A DNA stretch of 64,000 nucleotides. Source: Leucobacter viscericola. GTDB taxonomy: Bacteria > Actinomycetota > Actinomycetes > Actinomycetales > Microbacteriaceae. A program made the position numbers and the translations under genes. The stretch is taken from positions 310,001 to 374,000 of the forward strand of contig NZ_CP049863.1 of NCBI RefSeq assembly GCF_011299575.1, written 5' to 3'. Within the stretch, counting starts at the first letter, position 1; each line of letters starts with the position of its first letter. Shown here one piece after another: positions 34,211-48,741 of this stretch. Under the pieces are notes generated by a model. That model saw only the letters and a list, made by a program, of their open reading frames with translations, was not told the origin of the DNA and did no database searches.

Positions 34211-35032
34211 GTGGATTGGCTCAAGGATGTATTCAACCCTGACACTATCTCTGGCTGGGACGCGCTCTTTAGCGTCTTGATCATCGTTGCGGGTCTGGTG
34301 ATTGCCCACTTCGCGAAAAAGGGAGTGCAGTCTCTCGCCCCAAAGTTGCCCGGCTTGCACCCCGAGCTACTCAGTCTGCTCGCGCGCGTTACCAAGTACC
34401 TGATCATCCTTGTGGCCATCGGAGTCGTACTGGCGCTCCTCGGTGCGAACGTGCAGCCGTTGCTGGCGACCGTGATCCTGGTTGGTGTTGTTGGATTCCT
34501 GGCGCTGCGAGGTGTGGCTTCAAACTTCGGCGCTGCCGTCATTATTCAGTCGCGTCGATCGATTCACCTGGGGCAAGAAATCGAGGTCCTTGGCAACACG
34601 GGTGTCGTGAAGCACCTGAATAGTCGTGCGGTGGTGATGGAGACTCGTGATGGCCGCACCATCCACGTGCCCAACATCGACATTCTCAACAACTCGTGGA
34701 TCAACCATTCCGAGCTCGGAAACCGCCGCAGCAGCGTTGAGGTTCGTGTGATGTCGGATGCCCCGGTTGAGCGCGTGAGAGAGCTCGTTGAGTCCGCAGC
34801 AAGGCTCACAAAAGGGGTGCTCACCTCACCCGAGCCGGTTGCTCTGACACGGAGTCTGTCGGATCGCCTCTTCATCTTTGAACTGCGGGTGTGGCACGCC
34901 CCACTCGCAGACACAGATGTTGTGTCAGCGATGCTCACGGACCTGCACGTGGCCCTGAAGAATGCCGGGTACAGCTCAACCGTTGTCTGGCCCGTGCCAA
35001 AACAGCCTCGAACCAACCCGCAACTACCGTAG
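34211..35032 (+). CDS. MscS-type mechanosensitive channel domain protein
   Basis: The 273-residue protein has two or three N-terminal TM segments, then an MscS-like core: a Gly/Ala-rich pore helix region (LRGVASNFGAAVIIQSRRSIHLGQEIEV) and a beta domain (VVKHLNSRAVVMETRDGR, PNIDILNNSWINHS). MscS channels release solutes when membrane tension rises. GAGGAGG lies upstream of the GTG at 34211. It is shorter than E. coli MscS by about a dozen residues but has the complete core. Confidence 0.85.
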   Translation: MDWLKDVFNPDTISGWDALFSVLIIVAGLVIAHFAKKGVQSLAPKLPGLHPELLSLLARVTKYLIILVAIGVVLALLGANVQPLLATVILVGVVGFLALRGVASNFGAAVIIQSRRSIHLGQEIEVLGNTGVVKHLNSRAVVMETRDGRTIHVPNIDILNNSWINHSELGNRRSSVEVRVMSDAPVERVRELVESAARLTKGVLTSPEPVALTRSLSDRLFIFELRVWHAPLADTDVVSAMLTDLHVALKNAGYSSTVVWPVPKQPRTNPQLP

Positions 35033-35043
35033 TGTGAGAGAGT

Positions 35044-35409
35044 ATGAAGATGCAGTCAGTTCCTGAATCTCAGTTTGAATCGCTTGTCGCCGACCAGATG
35101 GACGCACTGCCCGACGGTCTTGGCAAAGAACTCAATAACGTGAGCATTACGGTGCAGGATCGCCCTGAAGACGGCAGTCTTCAGGTGCTCGCGGTCTATA
35201 GCGGTATTCCGCTCAACGAGCGAGGGCAGTTCGGCGCCGAGGCGCTGCCCGACAACATTGTGCTCTACCGCGAGTCAATGCTCGCGCACGCGCACAATGT
35301 TGACGAACTCAAGCGCGAGATCTGGAACACGCTGATCCGTGAGATCGGTCAGCACCTGGGCATGGACGACGCGCAGCTCGACGAACTTGAGGCGCGACAC
35401 CACCACTAA
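35044..35409 (+). CDS. Zincin_1 (DUF1025) metallopeptidase-family protein with degenerate active site
   Basis: The 121-residue protein fits the small metallopeptidase family PF06262, which normally has HExxH (HEIGHHFG type) near the C-terminus. Here the same place reads LIREIGQHLGMDDAQLDEL: the first His is Arg and the second is Gln, so canonical zinc binding is lost. Either it is an inactive paralogue or a different site is used. It starts 12 bp after the MscS-type gene. Its stop codon overlaps that of the convergent DMT transporter gene by 4 bp. Confidence 0.75.
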   Translation: MKMQSVPESQFESLVADQMDALPDGLGKELNNVSITVQDRPEDGSLQVLAVYSGIPLNERGQFGAEALPDNIVLYRESMLAHAHNVDELKREIWNTLIREIGQHLGMDDAQLDELEARHHH

Positions 35410-36359
35410 TCGGTGTTGGGTTCGACTGCCTGTTCCAGCGCAGAGGAACCCGTCTGCGGGTGATACTTCGCGAGACCCAGCACGCCGGTGACCGCGAGTG
35501 CGCCCGAAAGTACGAAGCCAATAACCGCCCAGAGCGGTGCTCCCGCGGCCTCGCCAAGCACGATGATGCCGATCAACACGGCGACAATCGGATCGATCAC
35601 GGTGAGACCAGCAACCACCAGGTCGGGTGGGCCCGAAGAGTAGGCGTTCTGCACGAACACCATGCCGAGCAGCGCGCCCACCAGAAGGGCGGCCACACAG
35701 GTCCAGGTGAGCCACTCGAACTCGCCCTGCTGCAGCCGGCCAAGCACAACCTTCGCAAATGTGGCGACGAAGCCGTACAGCACACCCGCACCAACGATGT
35801 AGATGAGCGCGATCCCCGAGTGGCGGAACAGCAGGAAGAGCAGCAGTGCCGCTGCCAGCACACACGCAAATGCCACCAGGATGACGATGAGCTTGCCGTC
35901 GGTCACCACGCTGTCAGAAGTGGTGAAGGCGGCGATCGTCACAAAGATAACGATTCCGGCGACGGCCAGACCAATCGAGCTCTTGACCCGCTTGTCGAGC
36001 TTCACCCCGCTCAGGCGAGAGTTGAGGATCGAGGTGATGACGAGTCCAACAACCCCAATCGGCTGCACGATGATAATCGGTGACAGCGAAAGGGATGCGA
36101 TTTGAAACACCACCGCGAGGCCCAGAAAAGAGGTGCCGATGACCCAGGAGGGACGTTTCAGCAGGCTCACAATGTGCTTCAGCGAGAGCCCGGCACCCGC
36201 GCTCTGCCCCACAATGCGCTCGACCTTGTTTAGTCCGCGGGACTGATACTGCGCACCAAAGGCGAGTAGCACGGCACCCACGAGCGCCAACGGGATCCCC
36301 AAGAACTGTTTGGGGTCGAGTGTTGTCACATCGGAGAGGTGAGCGGTGAGTTCAAACAC
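35406..36359 (-). CDS. DMT-superfamily (EamA) transporter
   Basis: The 317-residue protein has about ten TM segments in two EamA-like halves, with an N-terminal repeat (FLGIPLALVGAVLLAFGAQYQ) and a C-terminal VTGVLGLAKYH. Drug/metabolite transporters move small metabolites. It starts with GTG at 36359, 6 bp after the gmk stop, so it is the last gene of the pyrimidine operon, and export or uptake of a nucleobase or related compound is a reasonable guess. Its stop overlaps that of the zincin-like gene. Confidence 0.82.
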   Translation of the reverse strand: MFELTAHLSDVTTLDPKQFLGIPLALVGAVLLAFGAQYQSRGLNKVERIVGQSAGAGLSLKHIVSLLKRPSWVIGTSFLGLAVVFQIASLSLSPIIIVQPIGVVGLVITSILNSRLSGVKLDKRVKSSIGLAVAGIVIFVTIAAFTTSDSVVTDGKLIVILVAFACVLAAALLLFLLFRHSGIALIYIVGAGVLYGFVATFAKVVLGRLQQGEFEWLTWTCVAALLVGALLGMVFVQNAYSSGPPDLVVAGLTVIDPIVAVLIGIIVLGEAAGAPLWAVIGFVLSGALAVTGVLGLAKYHPQTGSSALEQAVEPNTD

Positions 36360-36365
36360 GAGCGT

Positions 36366-37274
36366 CTATCCTCGCATCAGTTCAACGAGTCGCAGGGCCG
36401 CCCTGGGCACCTCATCGTTCACGATGATCTCGTCAAATTCCTCCGCAGACGCAAGCTCAACCTTGGCTGTTTCGAGGCGCCGGGTGCGCTCCTCTTCGTC
36501 TTCCGTGCCTCGCCCGACGAGGCGGTTAACAAGCTCGTCCCAGCTCGGCGGAGCGAGAAACACGAGTCGCGCCTCCGGCATGCTCGCGCGCACCTGGCGT
36601 GCGCCCTGCAGATCAATCTCCAGCAGCATCAGCTCGTTCGCCTCACCGGCCGCGAGCACGGGGCCACGCGGCGTACCGTAGCGGTACTTGTTGTGCACGG
36701 TGGCCCACTCAAGCAGTTCGTCGGCGGCGAGCATACGATCGAAACCCTCGTCGTCAACGAAGAAGTAGTGCTGCCCCTCGACCTCACCGGGCCGAGGCGG
36801 ACGAGTGGTCGCAGAAACCGACAGCCGCACCTCTGGGTAGTGATCGCGAATATAGGCCGCCACGGTGCCCTTGCCTACGGCGGTTGGGCCCGCGAGCACG
36901 GTCAGCGGCGGTCGCTCACCCTGCGGCACCGCACCGAGGCGGTCACGCACAAACCCCTCAAGCCGCTCGCGCTGCAGCTTGCCAAGACCACCGAGACGCT
37001 TCTTATCCGAGATATCGAGGGTCTCAAGCAGGCGAACGAGCTTCGTTGCCCCGATTGCCGGGAACGAGAGCAGAAAATCAGTGATGCGGAGCGTGGCCGC
37101 GGGAGTGCCCGGTACGAGAGACTGCTCAAGCACCCGCAATGGTGACACCTCGCCGCTGCGCAGACGCTGCTTCAGGTCGGCGCGAGCGCGTCGGGCGGCG
37201 ATCGCCGCACGGTTCGCTGCTACACGATCCACCTCTGGCATCACCGGCGCGGTAGCTGGAGTGCTGCTCGTCAT
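36366..37274 (-). CDS. gmk: Guanylate kinase with N-terminal actinobacterial IHF (mIHF) domain
   Basis: The 302-residue product joins two proteins usually encoded side by side. Residues 17-113 match mIHF, the actinobacterial nucleoid-associated DNA-bending protein ([18 protein letters not shown], then [16 protein letters not shown] and [15 protein letters not shown]). Residues 124-302 are guanylate kinase, which phosphorylates GMP to GDP, with Walker A GPTAVGKG at 129-136. No stop or start separates them, so this is a true in-frame fusion. It follows pyrF by 2 bp in the pyr operon. Confidence 0.9.
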   Translation of the reverse strand: MTSSTPATAPVMPEVDRVAANRAAIAARRARADLKQRLRSGEVSPLRVLEQSLVPGTPAATLRITDFLLSFPAIGATKLVRLLETLDISDKKRLGGLGKLQRERLEGFVRDRLGAVPQGERPPLTVLAGPTAVGKGTVAAYIRDHYPEVRLSVSATTRPPRPGEVEGQHYFFVDDEGFDRMLAADELLEWATVHNKYRYGTPRGPVLAAGEANELMLLEIDLQGARQVRASMPEARLVFLAPPSWDELVNRLVGRGTEDEEERTRRLETAKVELASAEEFDEIIVNDEVPRAALRLVELMRG

Positions 37275-37276
37275 TG

Positions 37277-38134
37277 TTATCCCTTCGAAACCGTTAGTGC
37301 CGTTGCGATTGTCTCCGCTCGAACACGAACGCGGTCGGAAAGCCCTTCGGCTCCCCCGGCCAATACACTGCGCGACTCACTCGCGAGAAGCGCCCAGCCC
37401 AGCCCACCAAATGTGTGAGCCGCATCTTCAATTCTTGCACCTTGGTGCCCAAAACCGGGTGCGAGAACCGGGAGAGCCGGTTTCGCGGGTGGCAGGGTCA
37501 CGTCGATACCAAAGTCGGCGAGGTTCAGTGTCGCTCCGAGCACGACGCCGATTGAATTGACGTGGGTGTCGTGTGGCGCGTCGAACGCGAGCGCATCGTC
37601 GACCACGGCCTGGGCGACCATACGACCGTCTTCGCGCACAGCACGTTGCACCTCGCGAGCCTCGGGGTTCGAGGTTGCGGCGAGCACAAACAGCCCCTTG
37701 CCGTGATCGCGCACCAGATCGAAGGCGCCCGACAGGCTACCAAAGCCCTGGTAAGCACCCACGGTCATCGCGTCGGCTTCAAGCGGGGATCCGGGCGTCA
37801 ACCAGGCGTCGGCGTACGCCGCAAAGCTCGAGCCGATGTCGCCGCGCTTCACGTCGGCAATCACCAGCACACCGGCCTCGCGCGCATCAGCGAGTACCCG
37901 CTCGAGCGCGACGTAACCCGCCGAGCCAAAGCGCTCGAAGAACGCAATCTGCGGCTTCACGCACGCAGCAACCCCGGCAGCGGCCGCGATCACCTCGCGG
38001 CCCATGCGCTCGGCACCAGCCGCGTCGTCAGCAAGCCCCCAGTCAGCAAGCAGGGGTGCGTGGGGGTCAATCCCCACGCACAGGTGCCGCTTGGCCGCGA
38101 GCTGCGCGGCCAAGCGATTCGAGAATGTCTCCAC
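37277..38134 (-). CDS. pyrF: Orotidine 5'-phosphate decarboxylase, type 2
   Basis: PyrF converts OMP to UMP, the last step of de novo UMP synthesis. The 285-residue sequence fits the larger actinobacterial type 2 group, with the catalytic segment [20 protein letters not shown] (the Asp/Lys pair), and a GVDPHAPLL-like start ([15 protein letters not shown]). It begins 2 bp after carB and ends 2 bp before gmk, so it is tightly coupled in the operon. Confidence 0.95.
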   Translation of the reverse strand: METFSNRLAAQLAAKRHLCVGIDPHAPLLADWGLADDAAGAERMGREVIAAAAGVAACVKPQIAFFERFGSAGYVALERVLADAREAGVLVIADVKRGDIGSSFAAYADAWLTPGSPLEADAMTVGAYQGFGSLSGAFDLVRDHGKGLFVLAATSNPEAREVQRAVREDGRMVAQAVVDDALAFDAPHDTHVNSIGVVLGATLNLADFGIDVTLPPAKPALPVLAPGFGHQGARIEDAAHTFGGLGWALLASESRSVLAGGAEGLSDRVRVRAETIATALTVSKG

Positions 38135-38136
38135 GG

Positions 38137-41439
<3,303 letters not shown>

Positions 41440-41443
41440 CGGG

Positions 41444-42655
41444 TTAGGCCTCCTGGGCGTGAGCGCCGGTTGAATTGGCGGAGCGGTTCGCAACCAGCTC
41501 GCGGAATCTGTTGAAAAGGTAGAAGGCGTCGTGCGGGCCAGCCGCTGCCTCGGGGTGGTACTGCACGGAGAACGCGGGAATGTCGAGGCACTCGAGCCCC
41601 TCAACCACCTGATCGTTCAGGCTGAAGTGGCTCACCTGCACGCGGCCAAAGCCCGCTGGTGAAACGGACTCACCCTCGATCGGCATGTCAACGGCAAAGC
41701 CGTGGTTCTGCGCTGTGATCTCGACCCGGCCGGTGCGCTTGTCGAGCACGGGCTGGTTGATGCCGCGGTGGCCGAAGGGCAGTTTGTAGGTGTCGAAGCC
41801 GAGCGCGCGGCCGAGCAGCTGGTTGCCGAAGCAGATACCGAAGTACGGGATCCCCTCGCGCAGCATCTCCTGCAGCAGTGCAACCTGGGCGTCGGAGGCC
41901 GCGGGATCGCCGGGGCCGTTCGAGTAGAAGAGCGCATCGGGTTTGGTCGCTCGAATATCATCAGCCGTGCTGCTCGCCGGGAGAACCGCGACGTCGAAGC
42001 CGTGCTCTGCGAGGTACTGCACGGTGGCACGCTTGATGCCGAGATCGAGTACGGCAATTGTGCCGACACGCTCAACACCCTCGGCAACGGGAACGTCGTA
42101 GCGCTCCGGGGTCGTGACCTCACCCGACAGGTTCTTACCGGCCATGCTGGGCTGCTCGCGTACAAGTTGCAGCTGATCCTCGTCAGAAAGCTCAAGCTTT
42201 TCACCCGAGAACACACCGGCGCGCATGGCACCGGCGTCGCGAATGCGGCGGGTGATGGCGCGGGTGTCAACACCGCAGATGCCGACGACACCGTCGGCGA
42301 CCAGATCCTCATCGAGTGAGCGCTCTGCACGGAAGTTCGAGACACGACGCGCGGGATCCCGAACGATGAAACCCGCGACCCACACCTTGCGCGACTCCAT
42401 GTCGGTGTCGTTGACGCCCGTGTTGCCGATGTGGGGGGCCGTCATCAGAACGATCTGGCCCGCGTAAGAGGGATCGGTAAGCGTCTCCTGGTAACCGGTC
42501 ATGCCGGTCGAGAAGACCACCTCGCCGAGGGTCTGCCCGGTCGCACCGTAGGCGCGACCGTCGAATCGGGTGCCGTCCTCAAGCACCAGCACTGCGGCAC
42601 CGGTTGGTACTGCAGCGGCCGGCGGGGCCGTTACTTCGATCGAGTTGGTGTTCAC
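41444..42655 (-). CDS. carA: Carbamoyl-phosphate synthase small subunit
   Basis: CarA hydrolyses glutamine to feed ammonia to CarB. The 403-residue protein has the N-terminal small domain ([30 protein letters not shown]) and a C-terminal class I amidotransferase with the nucleophile in [11 protein letters not shown] and the His-Glu pair in [10 protein letters not shown]. It starts with GTG at 42655, overlapping the stop of the PH-like gene as GTGA, indicating translational coupling. Confidence 0.96.
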   Translation of the reverse strand: MNTNSIEVTAPPAAAVPTGAAVLVLEDGTRFDGRAYGATGQTLGEVVFSTGMTGYQETLTDPSYAGQIVLMTAPHIGNTGVNDTDMESRKVWVAGFIVRDPARRVSNFRAERSLDEDLVADGVVGICGVDTRAITRRIRDAGAMRAGVFSGEKLELSDEDQLQLVREQPSMAGKNLSGEVTTPERYDVPVAEGVERVGTIAVLDLGIKRATVQYLAEHGFDVAVLPASSTADDIRATKPDALFYSNGPGDPAASDAQVALLQEMLREGIPYFGICFGNQLLGRALGFDTYKLPFGHRGINQPVLDKRTGRVEITAQNHGFAVDMPIEGESVSPAGFGRVQVSHFSLNDQVVEGLECLDIPAFSVQYHPEAAAGPHDAFYLFNRFRELVANRSANSTGAHAQEA

Positions 42656-43170
42656 GCATCCTCCTGGGTGGTGTTGTTGCTCATTTTTTCAATCGCTTCT
42701 GCAAATGTCTGCTGCTCGCCGGGGTTGCTGAAGCGGAAACTGGATTCAAGTTCGCGGGGTTCTGTGCCGGACGATTCGGCACGCCACACGAGCAGCGACA
42801 GGCCGTCGCGTTCGACAACCTTGCCGATTCTGCCGCCCGCGGTTGTGCTGCCAACCACGTTTTCGCTTGGAATGTGCACGGGATCTTCACCCGTTACCTC
42901 GATGGTCACGCCATCGCGCTGCACAGTGAGTGCCGCGTAACCCTTGTATTGCAGGCCGGGGATCACCGCGCGCTCAAACGGTGCGCCCACCGGGGTGGTC
43001 GACACGTAGCTGGCCTTGGGAAAGTTCACGATGACGGCTCCCGTGGGTGCCGCACCGAGACCCTGCACGGCGGGCTCACGGCGAACGCGGGCGCGCCAGG
43101 CTACAACCATCGCGATCAGCACCACTCCCGCGATTCCCGCCATGAGGAACGCGAAGGCTGTGCGGCTCAC
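42652..43170 (-). CDS. PH-like membrane protein of the pyrimidine operon
   Basis: The 172-residue protein has one N-terminal TM segment (AFLMAGIAGVVLIAMVVAW) and a PH-like beta-rich domain in the rest, with no catalytic motif I recognise. An equivalent small membrane protein sits between pyrC and carA in other actinomycetes, including mycobacteria (Rv1382 position), so the position is conserved although the role is unknown. It overlaps pyrC and carA by 4 bp each. A membrane or scaffold role for the pathway is only a guess. Confidence 0.8.
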   Translation of the reverse strand: MSRTAFAFLMAGIAGVVLIAMVVAWRARVRREPAVQGLGAAPTGAVIVNFPKASYVSTTPVGAPFERAVIPGLQYKGYAALTVQRDGVTIEVTGEDPVHIPSENVVGSTTAGGRIGKVVERDGLSLLVWRAESSGTEPRELESSFRFSNPGEQQTFAEAIEKMSNNTTQEDA

Positions 43171-44566
43171 TGGGCGCTCCCGGCGGTTGCGGTAGCGGTT
43201 GCAATTGCCCGGGCCGCGGCCTGGGCAACAACCTCGGGGGCCACCAGCTCGCCGTCGTCGAGCGTCACGTAGCCGTGACGGATCGTGTAGGCAACGCGAC
43301 CGGGCAGTTCCATGCCGAGGTAGGGCGAGTTGACGCTCATGCCCTTCAGGCTGCCGAGATTGAACTCACTGCTGCCCGTCGGGTCGATGAGCACGAGGTC
43401 GGCTGTTTCGCCTGCCGCCAGCGATGCGGGGTGTCCCTCAAGCAGGCCGATCTCGGCCGGCTTCTGCGAGAGCAGCGTCTCGAGTTCGGCCCAGCTCGCG
43501 TGACCCTCTTGAATCAGCGTGAGCAGCGCGATCGGCAGCGCCGACTCGAGCCCGACCATGCCAAATGCGGCGGCATCCCACTCGCACTCCTTCGCCTCAA
43601 CCGGGTGCGGTGCGTGGTCGGTTGCGACGATGTCGATGATGCCGTCGGCGACCGCCTGGCGCAGGGCGCGCACATCTTCGTCGCGACGAAGGGGTGGGTT
43701 CACCTTGTAGCGAGCGTCGTAGCTGCGAACGAGTTCTTCCGTGAGAATCAGGTGGTGCGGCGTAACCTCGGCGGTCACCTCGACGCCACGAGCCTTGGCC
43801 CAGCGGATCACCTCAACTGATCCAGCGGTCGAGAGGTGGCAGATGTGCAGGCGCGCACCGACGTGCTCGGCGAGCAGCACGTCGCGGGCGATGATGGACT
43901 CCTCGGCGACCGCGGGCCAGCCTTTGAGTCCGAGCTCGCTTGACAGCGCACCCTCGTTCATCTGGGCGCCCTCGGTGAGGCGCGGATCCTGCGCGTGCTG
44001 CGCGATCACACCACCAAATGTCTTCACGTACTCGAGCGCGCGCCGCATCAGCTGCGGATCGTGCACGCACTTGCCGTCGTCAGAGAAGACACGAACCTCG
44101 GCGCGCGACTGCGCCATCGCGCCAATCTCGCTGAGGCGCTCCCCCGCGAGGTCTTCGGTTACCGCGCCGATGGGGCGCACGGTCGCGTAGCCTGCGGCAT
44201 CGCCGAGTGTCTTCACCTGCTCCACGACACCGGCGGTGTCTGCGACCGGCATGGTGTTGGCCATGGCGAACACACTCGTGAAGCCGCCAGCCGCGGCAGC
44301 CCGGGTGCCGGTGAGAACCGTCTCCGACTGCTCGCCACCCGGCTCGCGCAGGTGGGTGTGCAGATCCACAAGCCCCGTCATGGCGACGAGTCCGTCGGCC
44401 TCGATGACTCGCTCGCCCTCGCGGGCTTCGAGCGCGGTGCCGCGCTCTACGATGCGTCCGTCGACAATACGCAGGTCAACCGGAGTGACACTCTGGTGAT
44501 CCGCCCCGCGCTCGGTCAGGTCGGCGGCAAGGCGCACGTTACGTATGAGTAGATCGGGTGACGCGG

Positions 44567-44570
<4 letters not shown>
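43167..44570 (-). CDS. pyrC: Dihydroorotase (class I)
   Basis: PyrC cyclises carbamoyl aspartate to dihydroorotate. I use the ATG at 44570, which overlaps the pyrB stop as ATGA and gives 467 residues; the longer frame to 44909 is antisense-like to pyrB and not used. Metal ligands are seen in [10 protein letters not shown] and ATDHAPH, and the Lys/His region in the middle is typical of class I amidohydrolase dihydroorotases. It overlaps the PH-like gene by 4 bp. Confidence 0.95.
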
Positions 44571-46083
<1,513 letters not shown>

Positions 46084-46150
46084 GGTAGTTAAAGAAGTGC
46101 TGATGTTCTCGAAAAGTCTAGCGTAGGCCGCAGACCTCCGTGCCCTACTG

Positions 46151-46567
46151 CTAGGCCTTCGCGTGATCGGCGATCCGGCCAAGCACACCGTTGACGAAGC
46201 GTGCCGAGTCGTCGGTCGAGTACTCCTTTGCGAGCTCCACCGCCTCGTCGATCGCTACGGCCACTGGAACCTCGGGGTTGTGCAGGATCTCCCACGACGC
46301 GAGGCGCAGAAGCGCCCTGTCGATGTTGGGCATACGATCCAGCGTCCAGGCCTGGGCGTAGCTCGAGATCAGTTCGTCGATCTCTTCACGATGATCGGTG
46401 ACACCGTCAACGATCTCGCGAGCATACGCCCAAGACGCAGCACGGTCGGGCTCGTTCGCCGCTCGCTTCGACTCCGCATGCAGAATGTCGAAGACGGGCA
46501 CGTCGCGAACGTCGGCCTGGTAGAGCATGTCGAGGGCCCGCTTGCGGGCCTTAGTGCGTGCAGACAC
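46151..46567 (-). CDS. nusB: Transcription antitermination protein NusB
   Basis: The 138-residue all-helical protein fits NusB, which with NusE (S10) forms the boxA-binding complex that promotes rRNA antitermination. Conserved segments include RKRALDMLYQADVRD near the N-terminus and DRALLRLASWEIL in the middle, and EYSTDDSARFVNGVLGRIA near the C-terminus. It lies between efp (8 bp upstream) and pyrR (97 bp downstream), the normal actinobacterial order. Confidence 0.95.
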   Translation of the reverse strand: MSARTKARKRALDMLYQADVRDVPVFDILHAESKRAANEPDRAASWAYAREIVDGVTDHREEIDELISSYAQAWTLDRMPNIDRALLRLASWEILHNPEVPVAVAIDEAVELAKEYSTDDSARFVNGVLGRIADHAKA

Positions 46568-46575
46568 CTATGCGA

Positions 46576-47139
46576 CTAGTCGTTGACGCGGCCGAGGTAG
46601 TCACCCGTGCGGGTGTCAACCTTGACCTTGGTGCCGGTCTCGAGGAACAGTGGAACCTGAATCTCGGCGCCGGTCTCGACGGTTGCGGGCTTGGTGCCGC
46701 CGGTCGAGCGGTCACCCTGCAGACCGGGCTCGGTGTAGGTCACCTCGAGCACAACTGACGCGGGCATTTCGAGGTAGAGGGGCTCGCCCTCGTGCAGAGC
46801 GATCTGCACCTGCTGGCTCTCAAGCATGTACTTGGAAGCGTCGCCAACAACCACAGCCGAAACGGTGATCTGGTCGTAGTCGGTCTGATCCATGAAGACG
46901 AAGTCAGCGCCATCCTGGTACAGGTACTGGAAGTCGCGGCGATCGACGTTAGCGGTCTCGATCTTGGCACCAGCATTGTAGGTCTTGTCGATGATCTTGC
47001 CCGAGACAACGTTCTTCTGCTTGGTGCGCACGAATGCACCACCCTTGCCCGGCTTCACGTGCTGGAACTCGATCACGCTCCACAGCTGGCCGCTCTCTTT
47101 AATGACGGTGCCGTTTTTGATGTCGTTCGAGGTTGCCAT
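46576..47139 (-). CDS. efp: Translation elongation factor P
   Basis: EF-P helps ribosomes through polyproline stretches. The start is the ATG at 47139, giving the canonical 187-residue protein [14 protein letters not shown]; a longer frame to 47493 would add 118 residues and is rejected. The modification loop reads [10 protein letters not shown] with Lys at the tip, as in other actinomycetes. Downstream nusB is 8 bp away. A divergent thioesterase gene begins 142 bp away on the other strand. Confidence 0.96.
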   Translation of the reverse strand: MATSNDIKNGTVIKESGQLWSVIEFQHVKPGKGGAFVRTKQKNVVSGKIIDKTYNAGAKIETANVDRRDFQYLYQDGADFVFMDQTDYDQITVSAVVVGDASKYMLESQQVQIALHEGEPLYLEMPASVVLEVTYTEPGLQGDRSTGGTKPATVETGAEIQVPLFLETGTKVKVDTRTGDYLGRVND

Positions 47140-47281
47140 GCGGTGGTTCTCCGGGTTCTGTCGTTCAAGTTCGATCGCGGGATCGCGCCCACCCATACTA
47201 GCGGGTGATGACTGCGGGCGTGTTGTGGACGAGACACAGAAGTTCTCCATATCGTTCGCGGCACAGCGTAAGCTGCCCCTC

Positions 47282-47845
47282 ATGCACATGCTCTTCCGCA
47301 CCATCTGGCACATGCTCTTTGTGGGTCCGCGAGGCTCCAAGCTGGCCTTCGGCGACTTTTCCCGCTCCCGCTTTCGTGTGTGGCCGACGGATCTCGACCT
47401 TCTGCAGCACATGAACAACGGCAAGTACCTCTCGGTCATGGACGTTGCCCGCTTCGACCTGATCCAGCGCAACGGCACCATGAAGGTGTTCAAGCGAGAG
47501 AACTGGTACCCCGTTGTTGTGGGCCAGACGATTTCCTACCGCAAGTCACTCAACCCGTGGCAGCGCTTCTGGATCGAGTCGAAGATCATCGGCTTCGACG
47601 AGCAGGCCGTCTACATGGAGCAGCGCTTCGTGCGCCCGGACGCAGACCGCAAACCCGAGATTTACGCCCGTGCTTACGTGCGGGCGAGGATCCTGCGCCG
47701 CGGCGGCGGTGTCGTTCCGGTCGCTGAGATCCTCGAAAAGACCGGAGCACGCGCCGAGGACTTCCAGCTCTCCGACGACATTCTCGCGTGGGGGCAGGCC
47801 ACTCGCCTGCCGTCTACTCGCGACAGTGCCGCGAGCATCTGGTAG
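47282..47845 (+). CDS. Hotdog-fold acyl-CoA thioesterase family protein
   Basis: I start at the ATG at 47282 (187 residues); a longer frame to 46985 overlaps the efp end and is not used. The core fits the 4HBT hotdog fold: [29 protein letters not shown] with the DxxxHMNN signature, then [20 protein letters not shown]. Proteins of this type hydrolyse acyl-CoA or acyl-ACP; the acyl group is unknown. No strong ribosome binding site precedes it. It is divergent from efp and convergent with the gene at 47852. Confidence 0.78.
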   Translation: MHMLFRTIWHMLFVGPRGSKLAFGDFSRSRFRVWPTDLDLLQHMNNGKYLSVMDVARFDLIQRNGTMKVFKRENWYPVVVGQTISYRKSLNPWQRFWIESKIIGFDEQAVYMEQRFVRPDADRKPEIYARAYVRARILRRGGGVVPVAEILEKTGARAEDFQLSDDILAWGQATRLPSTRDSAASIW

Positions 47846-47851
47846 CCCTCG

Positions 47852-48715
47852 TCAGCTGACGGGCGGCCGCGCCCCGAGGTGCGGCCCCTGATTGCCAATT
47901 TCACGGCAGCTGATCCGGATCACCGCTTCACTCTCGTCAAAGACGTGTCGAGCGGCAAGTCGCCCGTCTGCCAGCGAACCCGCAAGCCACGTGAAGCTCT
48001 CGGTGTCAACAGGGCGCTCACCACTCGCGATCCGCATCAACTGCAGCATCAGAATCTCGGGCAGTGAGACGTGCGGCCCGTGAGCAAAGCCGAGCCCAAG
48101 CAACGGCGGTTTCGGCGATGATGGAATCAGCCGCAGCGTCCAGGTAACCGAACCACCCTCGGGCAGTGCGATCTCAACTCGCGACGACGTGACATCGGGA
48201 ATCGAATCAAGGATCGCAAAACCGTCAACAGCTTCCGCCGCAAGTAGCAGTGGTTCGCCCCCAGACAGTGGGCTTCCCTGTTGTTCAGCGGCTGCCCGAA
48301 ACAGTTCGCGCCAGCGCTCGGGGCCGAGCCCATAGGGTGCAATGACCGGGACGAGCGCGGGATCCGCCGCAAGTTTGCTCGCGAGAGCCAATAGGTTTGC
48401 CCCCGCCTCAACAAAGGCCTCGGGTTCGGGAAGGGTCAGGTGAGAGCGCTGGGCTACGAGGCGAGCCGCAGCAAAAGCGCGCTCGAACCGCGATGACTCC
48501 GCAGCGGGCAGCGTCGCGAAAGGCGCCCCAGCGAGCGCTCCCTCGCGCAGCTGCCTCGCCTCGTCGTCGAGCCAGGCATCGAAACCTGCGCCACTCTGAT
48601 CGGGTATAGCCTCGGCGAGGCCGTGCTCCGTGTGCGCCGCGTCGAGGGTCTCCGCAAAGTTGGGAAACAGTGAGCGCACCAGTCTCAGCTGATCATTCGG
48701 TGAAGTGATTTCCAT
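47852..48715 (-). CDS. Unknown protein of an AAA+/VWA gene trio
   Basis: No family recognised. I start at the ATG at 48715 (287 residues) because AAGGGCGGCG lies upstream; a GTG at 48751 overlapping the VWA stop is the alternative and would indicate coupling. The sequence is Ala/Leu-rich and mostly helical in the first half, with a central beta-rich part (WTLRLIPSSPKPPLLGLGF). It directly follows the VWA gene on the same strand, so it probably acts with the AAA+ and VWA proteins. Function unknown. Confidence 0.6.
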   Translation of the reverse strand: MEITSPNDQLRLVRSLFPNFAETLDAAHTEHGLAEAIPDQSGAGFDAWLDDEARQLREGALAGAPFATLPAAESSRFERAFAAARLVAQRSHLTLPEPEAFVEAGANLLALASKLAADPALVPVIAPYGLGPERWRELFRAAAEQQGSPLSGGEPLLLAAEAVDGFAILDSIPDVTSSRVEIALPEGGSVTWTLRLIPSSPKPPLLGLGFAHGPHVSLPEILMLQLMRIASGERPVDTESFTWLAGSLADGRLAARHVFDESEAVIRISCREIGNQGPHLGARPPVS

Positions 48716-48741
48716 GTCGCCGCCCTTGTTTCCGCCCGTGG

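Noticed and set aside
46985..47281. Upstream extension of the thioesterase frame
   Set aside because: It runs through the efp start region on the opposite strand and adds no conserved residues. The hotdog domain starts after 47282.
47140..47493. 118-residue N-terminal extension of EF-P
   Set aside because: The canonical EF-P start [10 protein letters not shown] is at 47139; the extension is antisense to the thioesterase gene.
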